From: an uncultured Bacilli bacterium
GTDB lineage: Bacteria; Bacillota_I; Bacilli_A; RF39; UBA660
Direction: 5' to 3'
DNA: 47,451 nucleotides
Assembly (NCBI GenBank): GCA_947628435.1
Contig: CANQZW010000009.1
Coordinates: 1 to 47,451 of the forward strand
Part shown: positions 28,894 through 39,025 of the stretch, piece by piece
How positions within the stretch are numbered: the stretch's first letter is position 1
Layout: each line of letters starts with the position of its first letter
The notes under the pieces: generated by a model
The model's database searches: none
Told to the model about the DNA's origin: nothing
Seen by the model: the letters and a program-made list of their open reading frames with translations, nothing else
Program-made: the position numbers and the translations under genes

Positions 28894-29937
28894 GTGAATG
28901 ATTATTGTTTTAGTAAAGAAAAACTTAATAGCGAATATAAATACGTAAAAGAAAAACTTGATCAAGAAAATTTACCAAATAATATAATAGCTGATTTAAA
29001 TTTGAAAATTGCAACACTAGATGATATACGTAATACTTTTAAACTTAAAACTTATATTAAAAATTTAATTAATTTACCAACGTATGATAAAAATTTTAAT
29101 TATAAGGTTGCACAAGAAAAGCTTAATAAATACGTATCAAAATTACAACATGAAATTATAAAAAATACGTATGAATATTTTTTAGGTAATGACTTTAAAA
29201 GTAATGATGAAATAATGTCTTTTTATCTATCAAAAAAATCAATATTAACATATGCAAAAGAAACATTCTTAAGTATCGGTGGAAATAGTAAAAAATTAGA
29301 CATCATAATGGGTCCTAAAAACAACTTATTATTTTTAAGTAATCGTATAATAGCTGGCTTATTTTATCCTTATGGAAAAAAAGGTTATATATTATCTTAT
29401 GATACAGATAATATAAACTCTTTTTGTTGTCTTAATCACGAGCTTGGTCATTACTATGAACATTGTATTCATAATTTATCTAAAATTAACGATGAAAAAA
29501 CTTTTTTATATAGTGAGGTATTAAGCATATTTAATGAACATATTGGATTGGATATTTTAAAAAAACATAACGTAATTAATGATAATGATATATTAGAAAT
29601 TCAAAGATGTATATTATTAAATAACATAAATACTATTAGTAACTATTTTGATTTGAGATTTTTAGTAAATAAAGATAACAAAAATATTTCAGAAAAAGCT
29701 AAAATACATATGTATAAAAATGCAATTGAAGATGCATCATATTACTACTCTTATATTATAGCTATAAATTTTTATTACCAATACCAATGTGATCCTATAC
29801 TTGCAATAAAAAATTTAAACCATTTATTTAGGAAAATAGATAATAATAATGAAGAAAAAGTTTTAAAAGAAAGTGATATTGATATTAGTTCAAACGTATT
29901 AAAAAAACATCTAAACAAATTAAAGAGGAACAATTAA
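28894..29937 (+). CDS. Zinc metallopeptidase, short M3/oligoendopeptidase-like
   Basis: HExxH motif LNHELGHYYEH; start codon uncertain (GTG near 28894). Confidence 0.65.
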   Translation: MNDYCFSKEKLNSEYKYVKEKLDQENLPNNIIADLNLKIATLDDIRNTFKLKTYIKNLINLPTYDKNFNYKVAQEKLNKYVSKLQHEIIKNTYEYFLGNDFKSNDEIMSFYLSKKSILTYAKETFLSIGGNSKKLDIIMGPKNNLLFLSNRIIAGLFYPYGKKGYILSYDTDNINSFCCLNHELGHYYEHCIHNLSKINDEKTFLYSEVLSIFNEHIGLDILKKHNVINDNDILEIQRCILLNNINTISNYFDLRFLVNKDNKNISEKAKIHMYKNAIEDASYYYSYIIAINFYYQYQCDPILAIKNLNHLFRKIDNNNEEKVLKESDIDISSNVLKKHLNKLKRNN

Positions 29938-32099
29938 TCTTGTTCCTCTTCATTATTATTTTCTTCATATTTAACTAAAACTTCTCTAGGTTTAGAACCA
30001 TTAGGAGGACCTACTATTCCTCTTTGCTCAAGTAAATCAATCATTCTAGCAGCTCTATTATAACCTAATCTATATTTTCTTTGTAGCAAAGAAGCGCTAG
30101 TTTTACCACTTTTTATTACAAAATCAACTATTTCATTATACAAAGGATCATCATATTGATCATCTTTTTCATCATAACTTGATGAACCTTGTGGTTTATC
30201 TGTTATGTTAGTAAAAGTCTCATCATACTTTGCTTTTTGTTGTTTAATGGTGTAGTCAACTACTCTTTGAACCTCTTCTTCTGATACAAATGATCCTTGA
30301 ATTCTAGTTGGAGTACCTTCTCCCATAGGAAGAAACAACATATCACCTTTACCAATTAATTTTTCAGCACCCGTCATATCAAGAATAGTTCTAGAATCAA
30401 TCGAAGATGATACCGTAAAAGCTATCCTTGATGGGATGTTAGCCTTTACAACACCGGTAATAACGTCAGTTGATGGCCTTTGAGTTGCAACAATTAAATG
30501 AATACCCGCAGCACGGGCCATTTGAGTTATTCTCATAATAGAATCCTCAACTTCTTTTGCTGCAACAAGCATCAAATCAGCAAGCTCATCTATTAAAACT
30601 ACTATGTAAGGTAATTTTTTTGCATCTTTATCACCAGCATCTATCTTACTTTGAATCTTATTATTATAACCTTCTATATTTTTAGTTCCAGTTTCACTTA
30701 AAAGATCATACCTATTCTCCATTTCTTCAACTATCTTTTTTAAAACGATTGAAGCCTTTTTAGGATCATTAACCACTGGTGCTAAAAGATGAGGAACACC
30801 ATTATACATTGAAAGCTCAACCTTCTTAGGATCAACCATAACAAGTTTTACCTCATCTGGTTTAGCCCGCATTAAAATGCTCGTAATAACCGAGTTTACA
30901 CAAACAGATTTACCACTACCCGTTGCACCTGCAATTAAAAGATGAGGTGTTTTATTTACTTCCATCCACCTTGGATTACCCATTATATCCTTACCTAATA
31001 CTGCTAGTAACTTACTATTTTCCTTTTCTTTAGGAACTGCTGCTAAAACCTCCCTTAAAGAAACTGGTGTCGTTACTTTATTTGGAATATCAATTCCAAT
31101 TGTACTTTTACCAGGTATTGGAGCTTGTATTCTAACATCTTTTGCAGCTAAAGCAAGTGCTATTTCCTTACTTAAACTAAGTATTTTACTAACTTTAGTA
31201 CCAGATTTTATTTCTAATTCATACTGAGTTACAGTAGGCCCAACATGTGCTTCTACTACTTTTCCGTATATGTCAAAATCACTTAATACTTGTTCAAGTA
31301 ACTTTATGTTAGAAGATATGTTTTCTTCATTAACTTTAGTATTTACCTTCTTTGGAATACTAAGTAAGGATAATGGAGGAAGCTTATACTCTCCATTAAT
31401 TGGTTCTTTATCATCTTCTTGATCATCAATATTAACATGATTCAAATCATTTACGCTTGATATAACAACCCTTTTATCATTTTCTTCATCCTCACTATCA
31501 TCTTGCTTTTGTTCATCAGCTTCTTTATTACGCTCTTTTTTAGAGCTAAAGAAAGATATAACTTTTTTTATCATTACTACTGGTGAAACGTTAAAGATTA
31601 GTATAATACCAAATATAATAAGAACAAAGCAAATTATTTTAGAACCAAGTACATCAAAGGCTAAAACAAATAAATAAGAGAATATTGCACCTAAAATTCC
31701 TCCGCCTTCTATAAAATTAACATCATTAAAACCTGAGACAATATTTGCAATAGTATCCTCAAAAACAGCTTTACCAATATTAGTATCACACATTATGTAT
31801 TTAATGTGTGAAATACAAAGAATTGCTATTGAAAACAAATAAAAACCTATCAATTTCTTTGTAAACAACTTTGGCTTTTGCCTTAATATTAAAACGTAAC
31901 CTCCTACAATTAAAAAGAAAATTAATCCCCAATTATAAAAAGCACCAAATAAAAATATTCCAAAATTACTAACCATTCTTCCTACAAAACCTGATCTAAG
32001 CAATCCTAAAATTGTTAAAACTATATATAAAATTCCAAATATTTCAACAGGAATTTTTCCTTTTTTCTTGTTAGAAGATGATGTTTTTTTCTTTGCCAT
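29934..32099 (-). CDS. ftsK: DNA translocase FtsK/SpoIIIE
   Basis: Four TM N-terminus, AGATGSGKSVCVNS, ATQRPSTDVITG, C-terminal gamma winged helix. Confidence 0.96.
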   Translation of the reverse strand: MAKKKTSSSNKKKGKIPVEIFGILYIVLTILGLLRSGFVGRMVSNFGIFLFGAFYNWGLIFFLIVGGYVLILRQKPKLFTKKLIGFYLFSIAILCISHIKYIMCDTNIGKAVFEDTIANIVSGFNDVNFIEGGGILGAIFSYLFVLAFDVLGSKIICFVLIIFGIILIFNVSPVVMIKKVISFFSSKKERNKEADEQKQDDSEDEENDKRVVISSVNDLNHVNIDDQEDDKEPINGEYKLPPLSLLSIPKKVNTKVNEENISSNIKLLEQVLSDFDIYGKVVEAHVGPTVTQYELEIKSGTKVSKILSLSKEIALALAAKDVRIQAPIPGKSTIGIDIPNKVTTPVSLREVLAAVPKEKENSKLLAVLGKDIMGNPRWMEVNKTPHLLIAGATGSGKSVCVNSVITSILMRAKPDEVKLVMVDPKKVELSMYNGVPHLLAPVVNDPKKASIVLKKIVEEMENRYDLLSETGTKNIEGYNNKIQSKIDAGDKDAKKLPYIVVLIDELADLMLVAAKEVEDSIMRITQMARAAGIHLIVATQRPSTDVITGVVKANIPSRIAFTVSSSIDSRTILDMTGAEKLIGKGDMLFLPMGEGTPTRIQGSFVSEEEVQRVVDYTIKQQKAKYDETFTNITDKPQGSSSYDEKDDQYDDPLYNEIVDFVIKSGKTSASLLQRKYRLGYNRAARMIDLLEQRGIVGPPNGSKPREVLVKYEENNNEEEQD

Positions 32100-32276
32100 T
32101 AATTGCACCCCACTATTTATCATTAAATTAATTATATCACGTAAAATAAAAGATGTAAATTTAAGGTTACATAATTAGACACTAATTTTTCACCACGTTT
32201 ATTTTATTAAATAACAAATATCCCCATTTATATCTTCGTATAAATTATTATTTTATATTTAAATACACTCATTAAA

Positions 32277-32308
32277 AAAACGCTTTATTTATAAAGCATT
32301 TTAAACTT
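32277..32308 (-). terminator. Terminator downstream of the OGG1-like gene
   Basis: Minus strand AATGCTTTA-TAAA-TAAAGCGTTTTTTT. Confidence 0.7.
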
Positions 32309-32318
32309 TTTTATATTT

Positions 32319-33152
32319 TTAATTTTTATTTCTTCCATAATTAAATAAGTATTGTATAGCAATAGCACTATACTTACCATAAGTTTTTTTAGCAAAATCT
32401 CTTATGTTTTTTTCACCAATTATTTTATAATCATTTTTCATTACTTTTTTAACCCACGTATCAATTGGAAAAACATCGTACTTTTGATAAGCAAATAAAA
32501 GTATACAAGATGCAACCTTAGGTCCAATACCAGCATTTTGCATTAATTTATCCAAGGCAATATTAGTATCTAAATTATAAAATTCATTTAAATCTATCTC
32601 ATTATTATTAAGCTTATTAACCATTTGTTTTAAATATTTATCCCTAAATCCTACCTTACAACCTCTAAAGTCTTCTAAAGTTACGCAAGATAAATCTTTA
32701 TAACTTGGAAAAAGATAATATTCCTTATTATTAAAAATAACCTTTTTTCCATATTTTTTTGCTATGTTATTAAGTGCACTTGCGATTTGTAAAACACCAT
32801 TATTAGCAGAAATAATATAAGCCATAATGGTTTCAAAGGGATCTTGTTTTATCATTTTAAGTCCAGTTGAAAACAAAACTGCATCTGTTAGTTTTTCATC
32901 GCTTTTGATTAAAAAATCATTCATAGCACGATAATCATTTTTTAAATCAAAATACTCTTCTACTACATTTTTTAAATCTTTTTCATTATTAGAACTTACG
33001 TATAAATAATCATCGTCTTTAAAGACGTTTATTACTCGGTCTTTTAATATAATATCAAAGCTTTTATTTTCATTTTTAAAAAACCTAAATATTTGACCAC
33101 AACAAATAGTACTTTCTAAATCAAATGGTTTTTCTATCTTTATTTTTATCAC
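32319..33152 (-). CDS. 8-oxoguanine DNA glycosylase (OGG1 type)
   Basis: HhH-GPD NAGIGPKVASCILLFAYQKYDVFPIDTWVKKVM. Confidence 0.88.
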   Translation of the reverse strand: MIKIKIEKPFDLESTICCGQIFRFFKNENKSFDIILKDRVINVFKDDDYLYVSSNNEKDLKNVVEEYFDLKNDYRAMNDFLIKSDEKLTDAVLFSTGLKMIKQDPFETIMAYIISANNGVLQIASALNNIAKKYGKKVIFNNKEYYLFPSYKDLSCVTLEDFRGCKVGFRDKYLKQMVNKLNNNEIDLNEFYNLDTNIALDKLMQNAGIGPKVASCILLFAYQKYDVFPIDTWVKKVMKNDYKIIGEKNIRDFAKKTYGKYSAIAIQYLFNYGRNKN

Positions 33153-33762
33153 TTTTAAACTCCTTATTCATAAACATATTAGATATTATAAGTATTATTA
33201 ATCCTAATATTACGCTTGCTAAAACATCGGTTAAATAATGTGCTCCAAAATATATTCTACTAAAACCAGTTAAAAAAATCATTAAAGAAAAACCTATAAG
33301 TAATGGTTTTTTATATTTACCTTTTACTTTTTTATAAATTAATAACATCAAAGTTCCATAAAAAACAAAAGCACAAATCGTATGCCCAGAAGGATAACTA
33401 AAACCACCTTGAATTATCCACTTCCAACTTGGTCTTACCCTTTTTATCATAAATTTTAATAATTCCATTAAAATAACCGAGGTAAATACGTTTGCAACTA
33501 CGTACTTAAAGTCTGATAATATTTTTCGTTTGAAAAATATCATAAAAGTTATTATAAGAAGAATAACAACTCCAGTAGTTGAAGCAAGATTGGTTATGAT
33601 ATATAAAAAATTTGTTACTAAATTACTTTTTAACTTTATTACAGCATTAAAAACGTTTTGATCTATAACATCTAATTTACCTACTACTACAAAAATAGTT
33701 AACATAACAAAAAGAATCAAAAGTATTGATATAAAATAATATTCTTTTTTTATTTTTTTCAT
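33121..33762 (-). CDS. PAP2-family phosphatase
   Basis: KFMIKRVRPS, YPSGHT, SRIYFGAHYLTDV. Confidence 0.9.
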   Translation of the reverse strand: MKKIKKEYYFISILLILFVMLTIFVVVGKLDVIDQNVFNAVIKLKSNLVTNFLYIITNLASTTGVVILLIITFMIFFKRKILSDFKYVVANVFTSVILMELLKFMIKRVRPSWKWIIQGGFSYPSGHTICAFVFYGTLMLLIYKKVKGKYKKPLLIGFSLMIFLTGFSRIYFGAHYLTDVLASVILGLIILIISNMFMNKEFKSDKNKDRKTI

Positions 33763-34889
33763 TAATTTTCACCTTTTCTTTTTTTAGAAAGTTTAGTTAA
33801 TTCTTTTCTCATATCATCGCTTAATCTTTCTTTTACATCTTGATTCAAATCTGAGAATACGCCTAAATTATTTGTTTTTTGCATTTCTTTAGTTCTTATT
33901 CTAGCTTGAACTTTAATATTTTTATAAAATACGTTCGTATTTAGTGATTTATACCCGTTATTTTTAGGTAAAGCAATAAAATCTAAAACGCCTTCATCTT
34001 CCGGAGTACAAAATTGATGAATTGCACCTAACGCTTGGTAACACATCAAATATTCACTTAAAACCATTTTTATAGCTAGCAAATCATCTATTTGATTAAG
34101 TTTAATACCCTTTTTTAAATCCTCATAAATACCACCAGAATTTTTAATTCTATAATTAAAATCCATTGCTATTCCATTTTCACTTAGAATATCCTGAGTT
34201 TTAGTTCCTATTTTATCTAGGTATTTATTATAAAGTTCTTTTAGTTTGTTTCTTAATTGCTCAAGTTTTAAAAATTCTTCTTTATCAAGATAATATAAAC
34301 AAAGATCTTGTAATTCATCTTTTAACTGATAAATACCAAGTATTTTTGTTATAGGAACATCAAAATTCATTGTATCAGTTGCAAACCTAATTTGTTTTTT
34401 TCTTTCTAAAGCATCTAACGTATACATATTATGCATTTTATCGCCACCAATTTTAACCGCTATTATTCTTGGTTCTTCTTGAGATGATAAAAGTATTTTA
34501 TTATGAGTTTGTTGCTCACTACCATTACCAATTTTAGTAACACCATCAACTATTTTGGTTATAGTTTGTCCAAAATCTTGTTCACACTGTGCTAGTGTAT
34601 ATGAGGTATCTTCTATTGTATCATGTAGTAAAGCTGCTGAAACCGTCTGAAAATCAAGCCCAAAATTTGCTAATATACTTGCTGCACCAATGGGATGAAC
34701 AATATAATCTTCTCCGCTTTTTCTTTTTTGATTTAAATGAAGGTAGCTAGCCTTATATAAAGCTTTATAAATAATTCTAATTTGATCACTGTTAAATTGT
34801 TCACACTTAGGTATAAGCCTTAAAAACTCCTCTTTATTATTAGCAAACATGCCATTTAACTTTTGAAAATGCTGTTGTATTTGTCTCAT
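33762..34889 (-). CDS. Short RelA/SpoT-like protein without TGS/ACT domains
   Basis: HD-type LLHDTIEDT...VDGVTKIGNG...KMHNMYTL and a synthetase-like region YRIKNSGGIYEDL...DFIALPKNNGYKSLNT...RIRTKEMQ. Confidence 0.75.
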   Translation of the reverse strand: MRQIQQHFQKLNGMFANNKEEFLRLIPKCEQFNSDQIRIIYKALYKASYLHLNQKRKSGEDYIVHPIGAASILANFGLDFQTVSAALLHDTIEDTSYTLAQCEQDFGQTITKIVDGVTKIGNGSEQQTHNKILLSSQEEPRIIAVKIGGDKMHNMYTLDALERKKQIRFATDTMNFDVPITKILGIYQLKDELQDLCLYYLDKEEFLKLEQLRNKLKELYNKYLDKIGTKTQDILSENGIAMDFNYRIKNSGGIYEDLKKGIKLNQIDDLLAIKMVLSEYLMCYQALGAIHQFCTPEDEGVLDFIALPKNNGYKSLNTNVFYKNIKVQARIRTKEMQKTNNLGVFSDLNQDVKERLSDDMRKELTKLSKKRKGEN

Positions 34890-34974
34890 ATTACTTTCCC
34901 CCTAAAATATTTAATTAATAATAATATAAATATAATACTATAAAAAATAAAAAAAAGCACTAGCAAAACTAGCA

Positions 34975-35922
34975 CTAATTAATTAATTCTTCAAATATTT
35001 TTAATGATAATTTAATAGGATCATGTTTTAAAGAATCAAATTTAGTTGTTATAAAATCATCCTTAATTATTTTAATATTTTTATTTTTTAGCTTATCTGC
35101 GTCAATTACAACGGGATCCTTTTCTTCTTCACGATGATATTTATCAATAAATTTTTTAGATATTTTTCCATTATTTACAATAACGGTTTGAATCTTTCTT
35201 TTACCTAAATATTTATTTAATACGTTTATGTGATCACAAACCGTAAAATTATCCGTTTCTCCTGGTTGGGTAAACATATTACAAACATAAACAATTTTAC
35301 CCTTAGATTTATCTATGGCGTTTATAACATCTTTACATATTAAGTTACAAGCTATACTCGTATATAAACTTCCCATACTAAGAATTATCATATCCGCGTT
35401 TTTTATGTCATTTATTACGGTTTTATTTATAACAGGATCTTTTTTATAATAAATATCTTTTATCCTTTTATTTTCCTTTGTAATATTATGTTCACCTTCT
35501 ACTAAGCTTTCATCTTCCATAACCCCAACTAAAGTAACATTATCCTCAGTTAATGGTAAAACTTTACCCTTTAAATTTAAAACCTTAGATAAAGACTTTA
35601 TTCCATCTGACATGTTTCCAGTTATGTTACATAAAGCTGCTAAAAGAAGATTACCAACAGCATGTCCATTTAAATCACTATTAGTATTGAAACGATATTC
35701 TAATAAACTCTCAAAAAGAGGTTCAGTATCAGATAATGATGCTATTACCTTCCTTAAGTCTCCGACCGCTGGAATATCAAATTCCTCTCTTAATTTTCCT
35801 GTTGACTTTCCATCATCACAAACAGATACAACAACCGATATATCAACCGGAAATTGCTTTAATCCCCTAACTAAAGTAGAAGTTCCCGTTCCACCACCTA
35901 ATATAACAACTTTTTTATTCAT
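34975..35922 (-). CDS. yvcK: YvcK-family gluconeogenesis factor / CofD-like
   Basis: VVILGGGTGTSTLVRGLKQFP, VCDDGKSTGKLREEFDIPAVGDLRK. Confidence 0.92.
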   Translation of the reverse strand: MNKKVVILGGGTGTSTLVRGLKQFPVDISVVVSVCDDGKSTGKLREEFDIPAVGDLRKVIASLSDTEPLFESLLEYRFNTNSDLNGHAVGNLLLAALCNITGNMSDGIKSLSKVLNLKGKVLPLTEDNVTLVGVMEDESLVEGEHNITKENKRIKDIYYKKDPVINKTVINDIKNADMIILSMGSLYTSIACNLICKDVINAIDKSKGKIVYVCNMFTQPGETDNFTVCDHINVLNKYLGKRKIQTVIVNNGKISKKFIDKYHREEEKDPVVIDADKLKNKNIKIIKDDFITTKFDSLKHDPIKLSLKIFEELIN

Positions 35923-36448
35923 TATAATCACCCTTTAAAAATTCATTATATAAAAGTTCATCTTTTATTGAAGTTTTTTCTCCATGACCTGGATATAGCT
36001 CTATATTTTTATCATAAGTTTTTATTTTCTTTAAAGATTTTCTCATTTCCTTAAAATTACCACCTTCTAAGTCACATCTTCCAATAGTTCCTTTAAAAAT
36101 AAAATCACCAACAAACATAACTTTATAATCTTTAAAATAATATGTAACGGCATCTGTCTTATGTCCTTTAGTAGGAATTATTTCAAAAGAAAATGGACCT
36201 ATATTTTGTAATTTACTACTTTTATAATCTATTACAATAGAATTATAATATTTCTTTATATCATCTAACGCCCCTATATGATCAAAGTGATAATGTGTAA
36301 TTAAAATTGCTAAAACTTTTTTATTTCCAACTAAATTAATTATTTTTTCTTTTTCATCCCCAGGATCAATTATTAATGCATAATTATTAATACAAATAAC
36401 GTAACAGTTTTCTTTAAGTTGTCCAACACAGACTTTTTCTATATTCAT
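35915..36448 (-). CDS. Metallo-beta-lactamase-fold hydrolase (glyoxalase II-like)
   Basis: THYHFDHIGA, GHKTDAV, FVGDFIFKGTIGR, YPGHG. Confidence 0.9.
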   Translation of the reverse strand: MNIEKVCVGQLKENCYVICINNYALIIDPGDEKEKIINLVGNKKVLAILITHYHFDHIGALDDIKKYYNSIVIDYKSSKLQNIGPFSFEIIPTKGHKTDAVTYYFKDYKVMFVGDFIFKGTIGRCDLEGGNFKEMRKSLKKIKTYDKNIELYPGHGEKTSIKDELLYNEFLKGDYNE

Positions 36449-36449
36449 T

Positions 36450-36905
36450 TTATAACTCCATAATTAAAGCCTCATATAACAGATCAACTAAATGATTAGT
36501 AGGCTCTAAGTTATACTTTCTAATAAGCTCATCAAACACATCAAACGTAACTTCTAAATTAAGAAATTTAAATACTGAAAGCTTTTCATTTTTTAAGTTT
36601 GATAAGTAATCTTTAGTATACTCATTATCTATTATTAACAATGGTAAATCGCCTATAAATTTTTTAAATCTTCCCATTATTGTTTTTGAGCTTTTTACAT
36701 AATTAAAAGAATCATTATCATAATTAATCATGTTTAAAATATCTGGTATATTAATAAGTGTTTTATCTAATCTATAATCAAATCTTTCCTCTAACTTTAT
36801 TCCTTTTATTTTTAATGCACAAAGTTGTGCTATATCTCCTACTTTAGCGTTCGAACTGGTAGGAATAATTTCTAAAATCACATACTCTGAAGATTTTAAA
36901 TCCAT
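36450..36905 (-). CDS. DnaQ-like (DEDD) exonuclease-fold protein, catalytically degenerate
   Basis: Aligns by eye with DnaQ/PolC exonuclease pattern (YVILEIIPTSS...AQLCALKIKG...RFDYRL...FKKFIGDLPLLIIDNEYTKDYL) but lacks DxE. Confidence 0.5.
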   Translation of the reverse strand: MDLKSSEYVILEIIPTSSNAKVGDIAQLCALKIKGIKLEERFDYRLDKTLINIPDILNMINYDNDSFNYVKSSKTIMGRFKKFIGDLPLLIIDNEYTKDYLSNLKNEKLSVFKFLNLEVTFDVFDELIRKYNLEPTNHLVDLLYEALIMEL

Positions 36906-36909
36906 ATTA

Positions 36910-37749
36910 TCACCTTTTTTCATTATTATCATATCTTTGTAAAAAATTATATTTTTTTCCATTAGTTTTATATTGTCTTATCGTATCTAGATTAACGTTG
37001 TCCGTAGCTTTAAATATATTATAAGGAATAAATTTATTTTCTTTTTCTAAACTTTCTATTAATTTTTTAATCTCTAATCTTTTTGAATTTTCATTTTTAT
37101 CATAGGTGTTTTTTTCTGTAAACCTACAAGCACAATTTAAAAATGTTAAACAATTATATTTTGCCCAAGCTTTTATATCACGCTCTCTTACCAAATAAAG
37201 TGGTCTTATAAGCTCCATATTATCAAAATTATCGCTATGAAGTTTAGGCATCATTCCTTTTATTTCTCCTGCATATATAATGCTTAATAAGGTAGTTTCT
37301 ATAACATCATCAAAATGATGACCTAAAGCAATTTTATTACACCCTAAATTCTTAGCATATGAGTATAAACATCCTCTTCGCATTCTTGCACATAAATAAC
37401 ATGGTGAGCCCTCATTTAAAGAATACACACTATCAAATATATCTGAATTAAAAATTGTTATATCAAGATTTAATTTTTTAGCATTTTCTTGAATTAAATA
37501 TCTATTTTCTTTATTATATCCAGGATCCATAACGATGTACTTAACATCAAATTTAATTTTTCCATGTTCTTTTAACTCTTGCATACATTTTGCTAGTAAA
37601 AAAGAATCCTTACCACCAGATATACATACTGCAACTACGTCACCTTCATTAATAAGCTTATAATCCCGTACTGCTTTTGTAAATAATCTCCATATTTCTT
37701 TTCTAAATCTAACTATTATACTATGCTGCACTTTATCATAATTTTTCAT
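36910..37749 (-). CDS. TtcA-like tRNA thiolation PP-loop ATPase
   Basis: SGGKDSFLLAK, CYLCARMRRG, ALGHHFDDVIETTLL. Confidence 0.85.
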   Translation of the reverse strand: MKNYDKVQHSIIVRFRKEIWRLFTKAVRDYKLINEGDVVAVCISGGKDSFLLAKCMQELKEHGKIKFDVKYIVMDPGYNKENRYLIQENAKKLNLDITIFNSDIFDSVYSLNEGSPCYLCARMRRGCLYSYAKNLGCNKIALGHHFDDVIETTLLSIIYAGEIKGMMPKLHSDNFDNMELIRPLYLVRERDIKAWAKYNCLTFLNCACRFTEKNTYDKNENSKRLEIKKLIESLEKENKFIPYNIFKATDNVNLDTIRQYKTNGKKYNFLQRYDNNEKR

Positions 37750-37841
37750 AAAACCACCCATTCGATATCTAGTAGTAATTTTATCATAAATTTAGTAATT
37801 TAAAAATACCAATATATCATATTATTAAATGGAGGTTTTAT

Positions 37842-38375
37842 ATGAATATTAAAAAATTAAAGATTATTGGGATTATAATTGCGTTTTTACTTACTTTTCC
37901 ACTTCATTTTTTATATGATAAATTACCATGTTTTTTAACAAGTATAATAGCACCCGTTAATGAAAGCATATGGGAACATATGAAAATATTATTTGGAGCA
38001 ATACTTATTTCAGGAATCATTGAAAAAATAATAGTTAAAACTAAAAAACTTAATATTAATAACGTTTTTATATCTAATTTTTTATCAGCACTAATATCAA
38101 TACCTATTTTTCTTATAATGTTTATGCCAGTTTATAATATAATTGGAAAAAATTTTGTAATAACTATTATAATAATGTTATTAGCAATTATAATAGCAAA
38201 AATAATGTCTTATGTAATTATGAAAAAGAAGAATTTAAATTTACAGAAAATTACAATAATATTTGTAATAGCTATATATATAATATTTGGTTTATTAACT
38301 TATTTTCCACCAAAAAACAATCTATTTTTAGATCCAATTAAAAATATATATGGAATACAAAATAAAAATAATTAG
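37842..38375 (+). CDS. Conserved multi-spanning membrane protein (DUF6512-like)
   Basis: IIAPVNESIWEHMKILFGAILISGIIE; family number from memory. Confidence 0.5.
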   Translation: MNIKKLKIIGIIIAFLLTFPLHFLYDKLPCFLTSIIAPVNESIWEHMKILFGAILISGIIEKIIVKTKKLNINNVFISNFLSALISIPIFLIMFMPVYNIIGKNFVITIIIMLLAIIIAKIMSYVIMKKKNLNLQKITIIFVIAIYIIFGLLTYFPPKNNLFLDPIKNIYGIQNKNN

Positions 38376-38403
38376 TAAGTCAACTAATTATTTTTTTAAC
38401 TAT

Positions 38404-39006
38404 TTATTTTAAGTCATTAACAACCTTCTTTAAAAAACCACTTTTACTTACCTTTGATTCTACTAAGTATGAAACTGATACAATAATGCTTCCTAAAAAT
38501 GCAACTAGCATATCTTCCATAGTATCAAAAACCCCTGTTGTAAGGTGATGTTGTACATCCATTTTTAAAAATACAAAAGCACCAAATTCTATAAACTCCC
38601 ATAAACTAGCTACCATAAGAGTAAAACAAATAATAAATAATGCGTTAAACCATTTATTTTTTTTATTATAAACCCCAAACCAATCCATAATAACTAAAGC
38701 TAATACGGAGGTTAAAATCCCAGATAAAAAATGAGTAAATAAATCAAACCACCATACGCTATTATAAAGATTTACAACGCTTCCTAAAAACTGGGCTAAA
38801 ATTATGAATACTACGTATACAAACTCCATATATGGACTTATTTTAAGCTTAAATATTTTATTAATAATTCTTGGAATAAATAAAACAAATATAATTGATA
38901 AACATGCTAATAATCTATCATATATTCCCATATTAAGATCTCTAACCGCATAACATAGTGAAGCTAAAGATGAAATAAATATTAAAACATTATTGAATTT
39001 TTTCAC
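38404..39006 (-). CDS. Membrane protein (DUF2238/YjdF-like)
   Basis: WWFDLFTHFLSGI, ASLWEFIEFG, DTMEDMLVAFLGS. Confidence 0.6.
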   Translation of the reverse strand: MKKFNNVLIFISSLASLCYAVRDLNMGIYDRLLACLSIIFVLFIPRIINKIFKLKISPYMEFVYVVFIILAQFLGSVVNLYNSVWWFDLFTHFLSGILTSVLALVIMDWFGVYNKKNKWFNALFIICFTLMVASLWEFIEFGAFVFLKMDVQHHLTTGVFDTMEDMLVAFLGSIIVSVSYLVESKVSKSGFLKKVVNDLK

Positions 39007-39025
39007 AATAACACATCCTTATTCC

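Noticed and set aside
35612-35938. Plus-strand 108-aa ORF in yvcK, and a similar one in galE (39513-39737)
   Set aside because: Antisense to conserved YvcK and GalE motifs.
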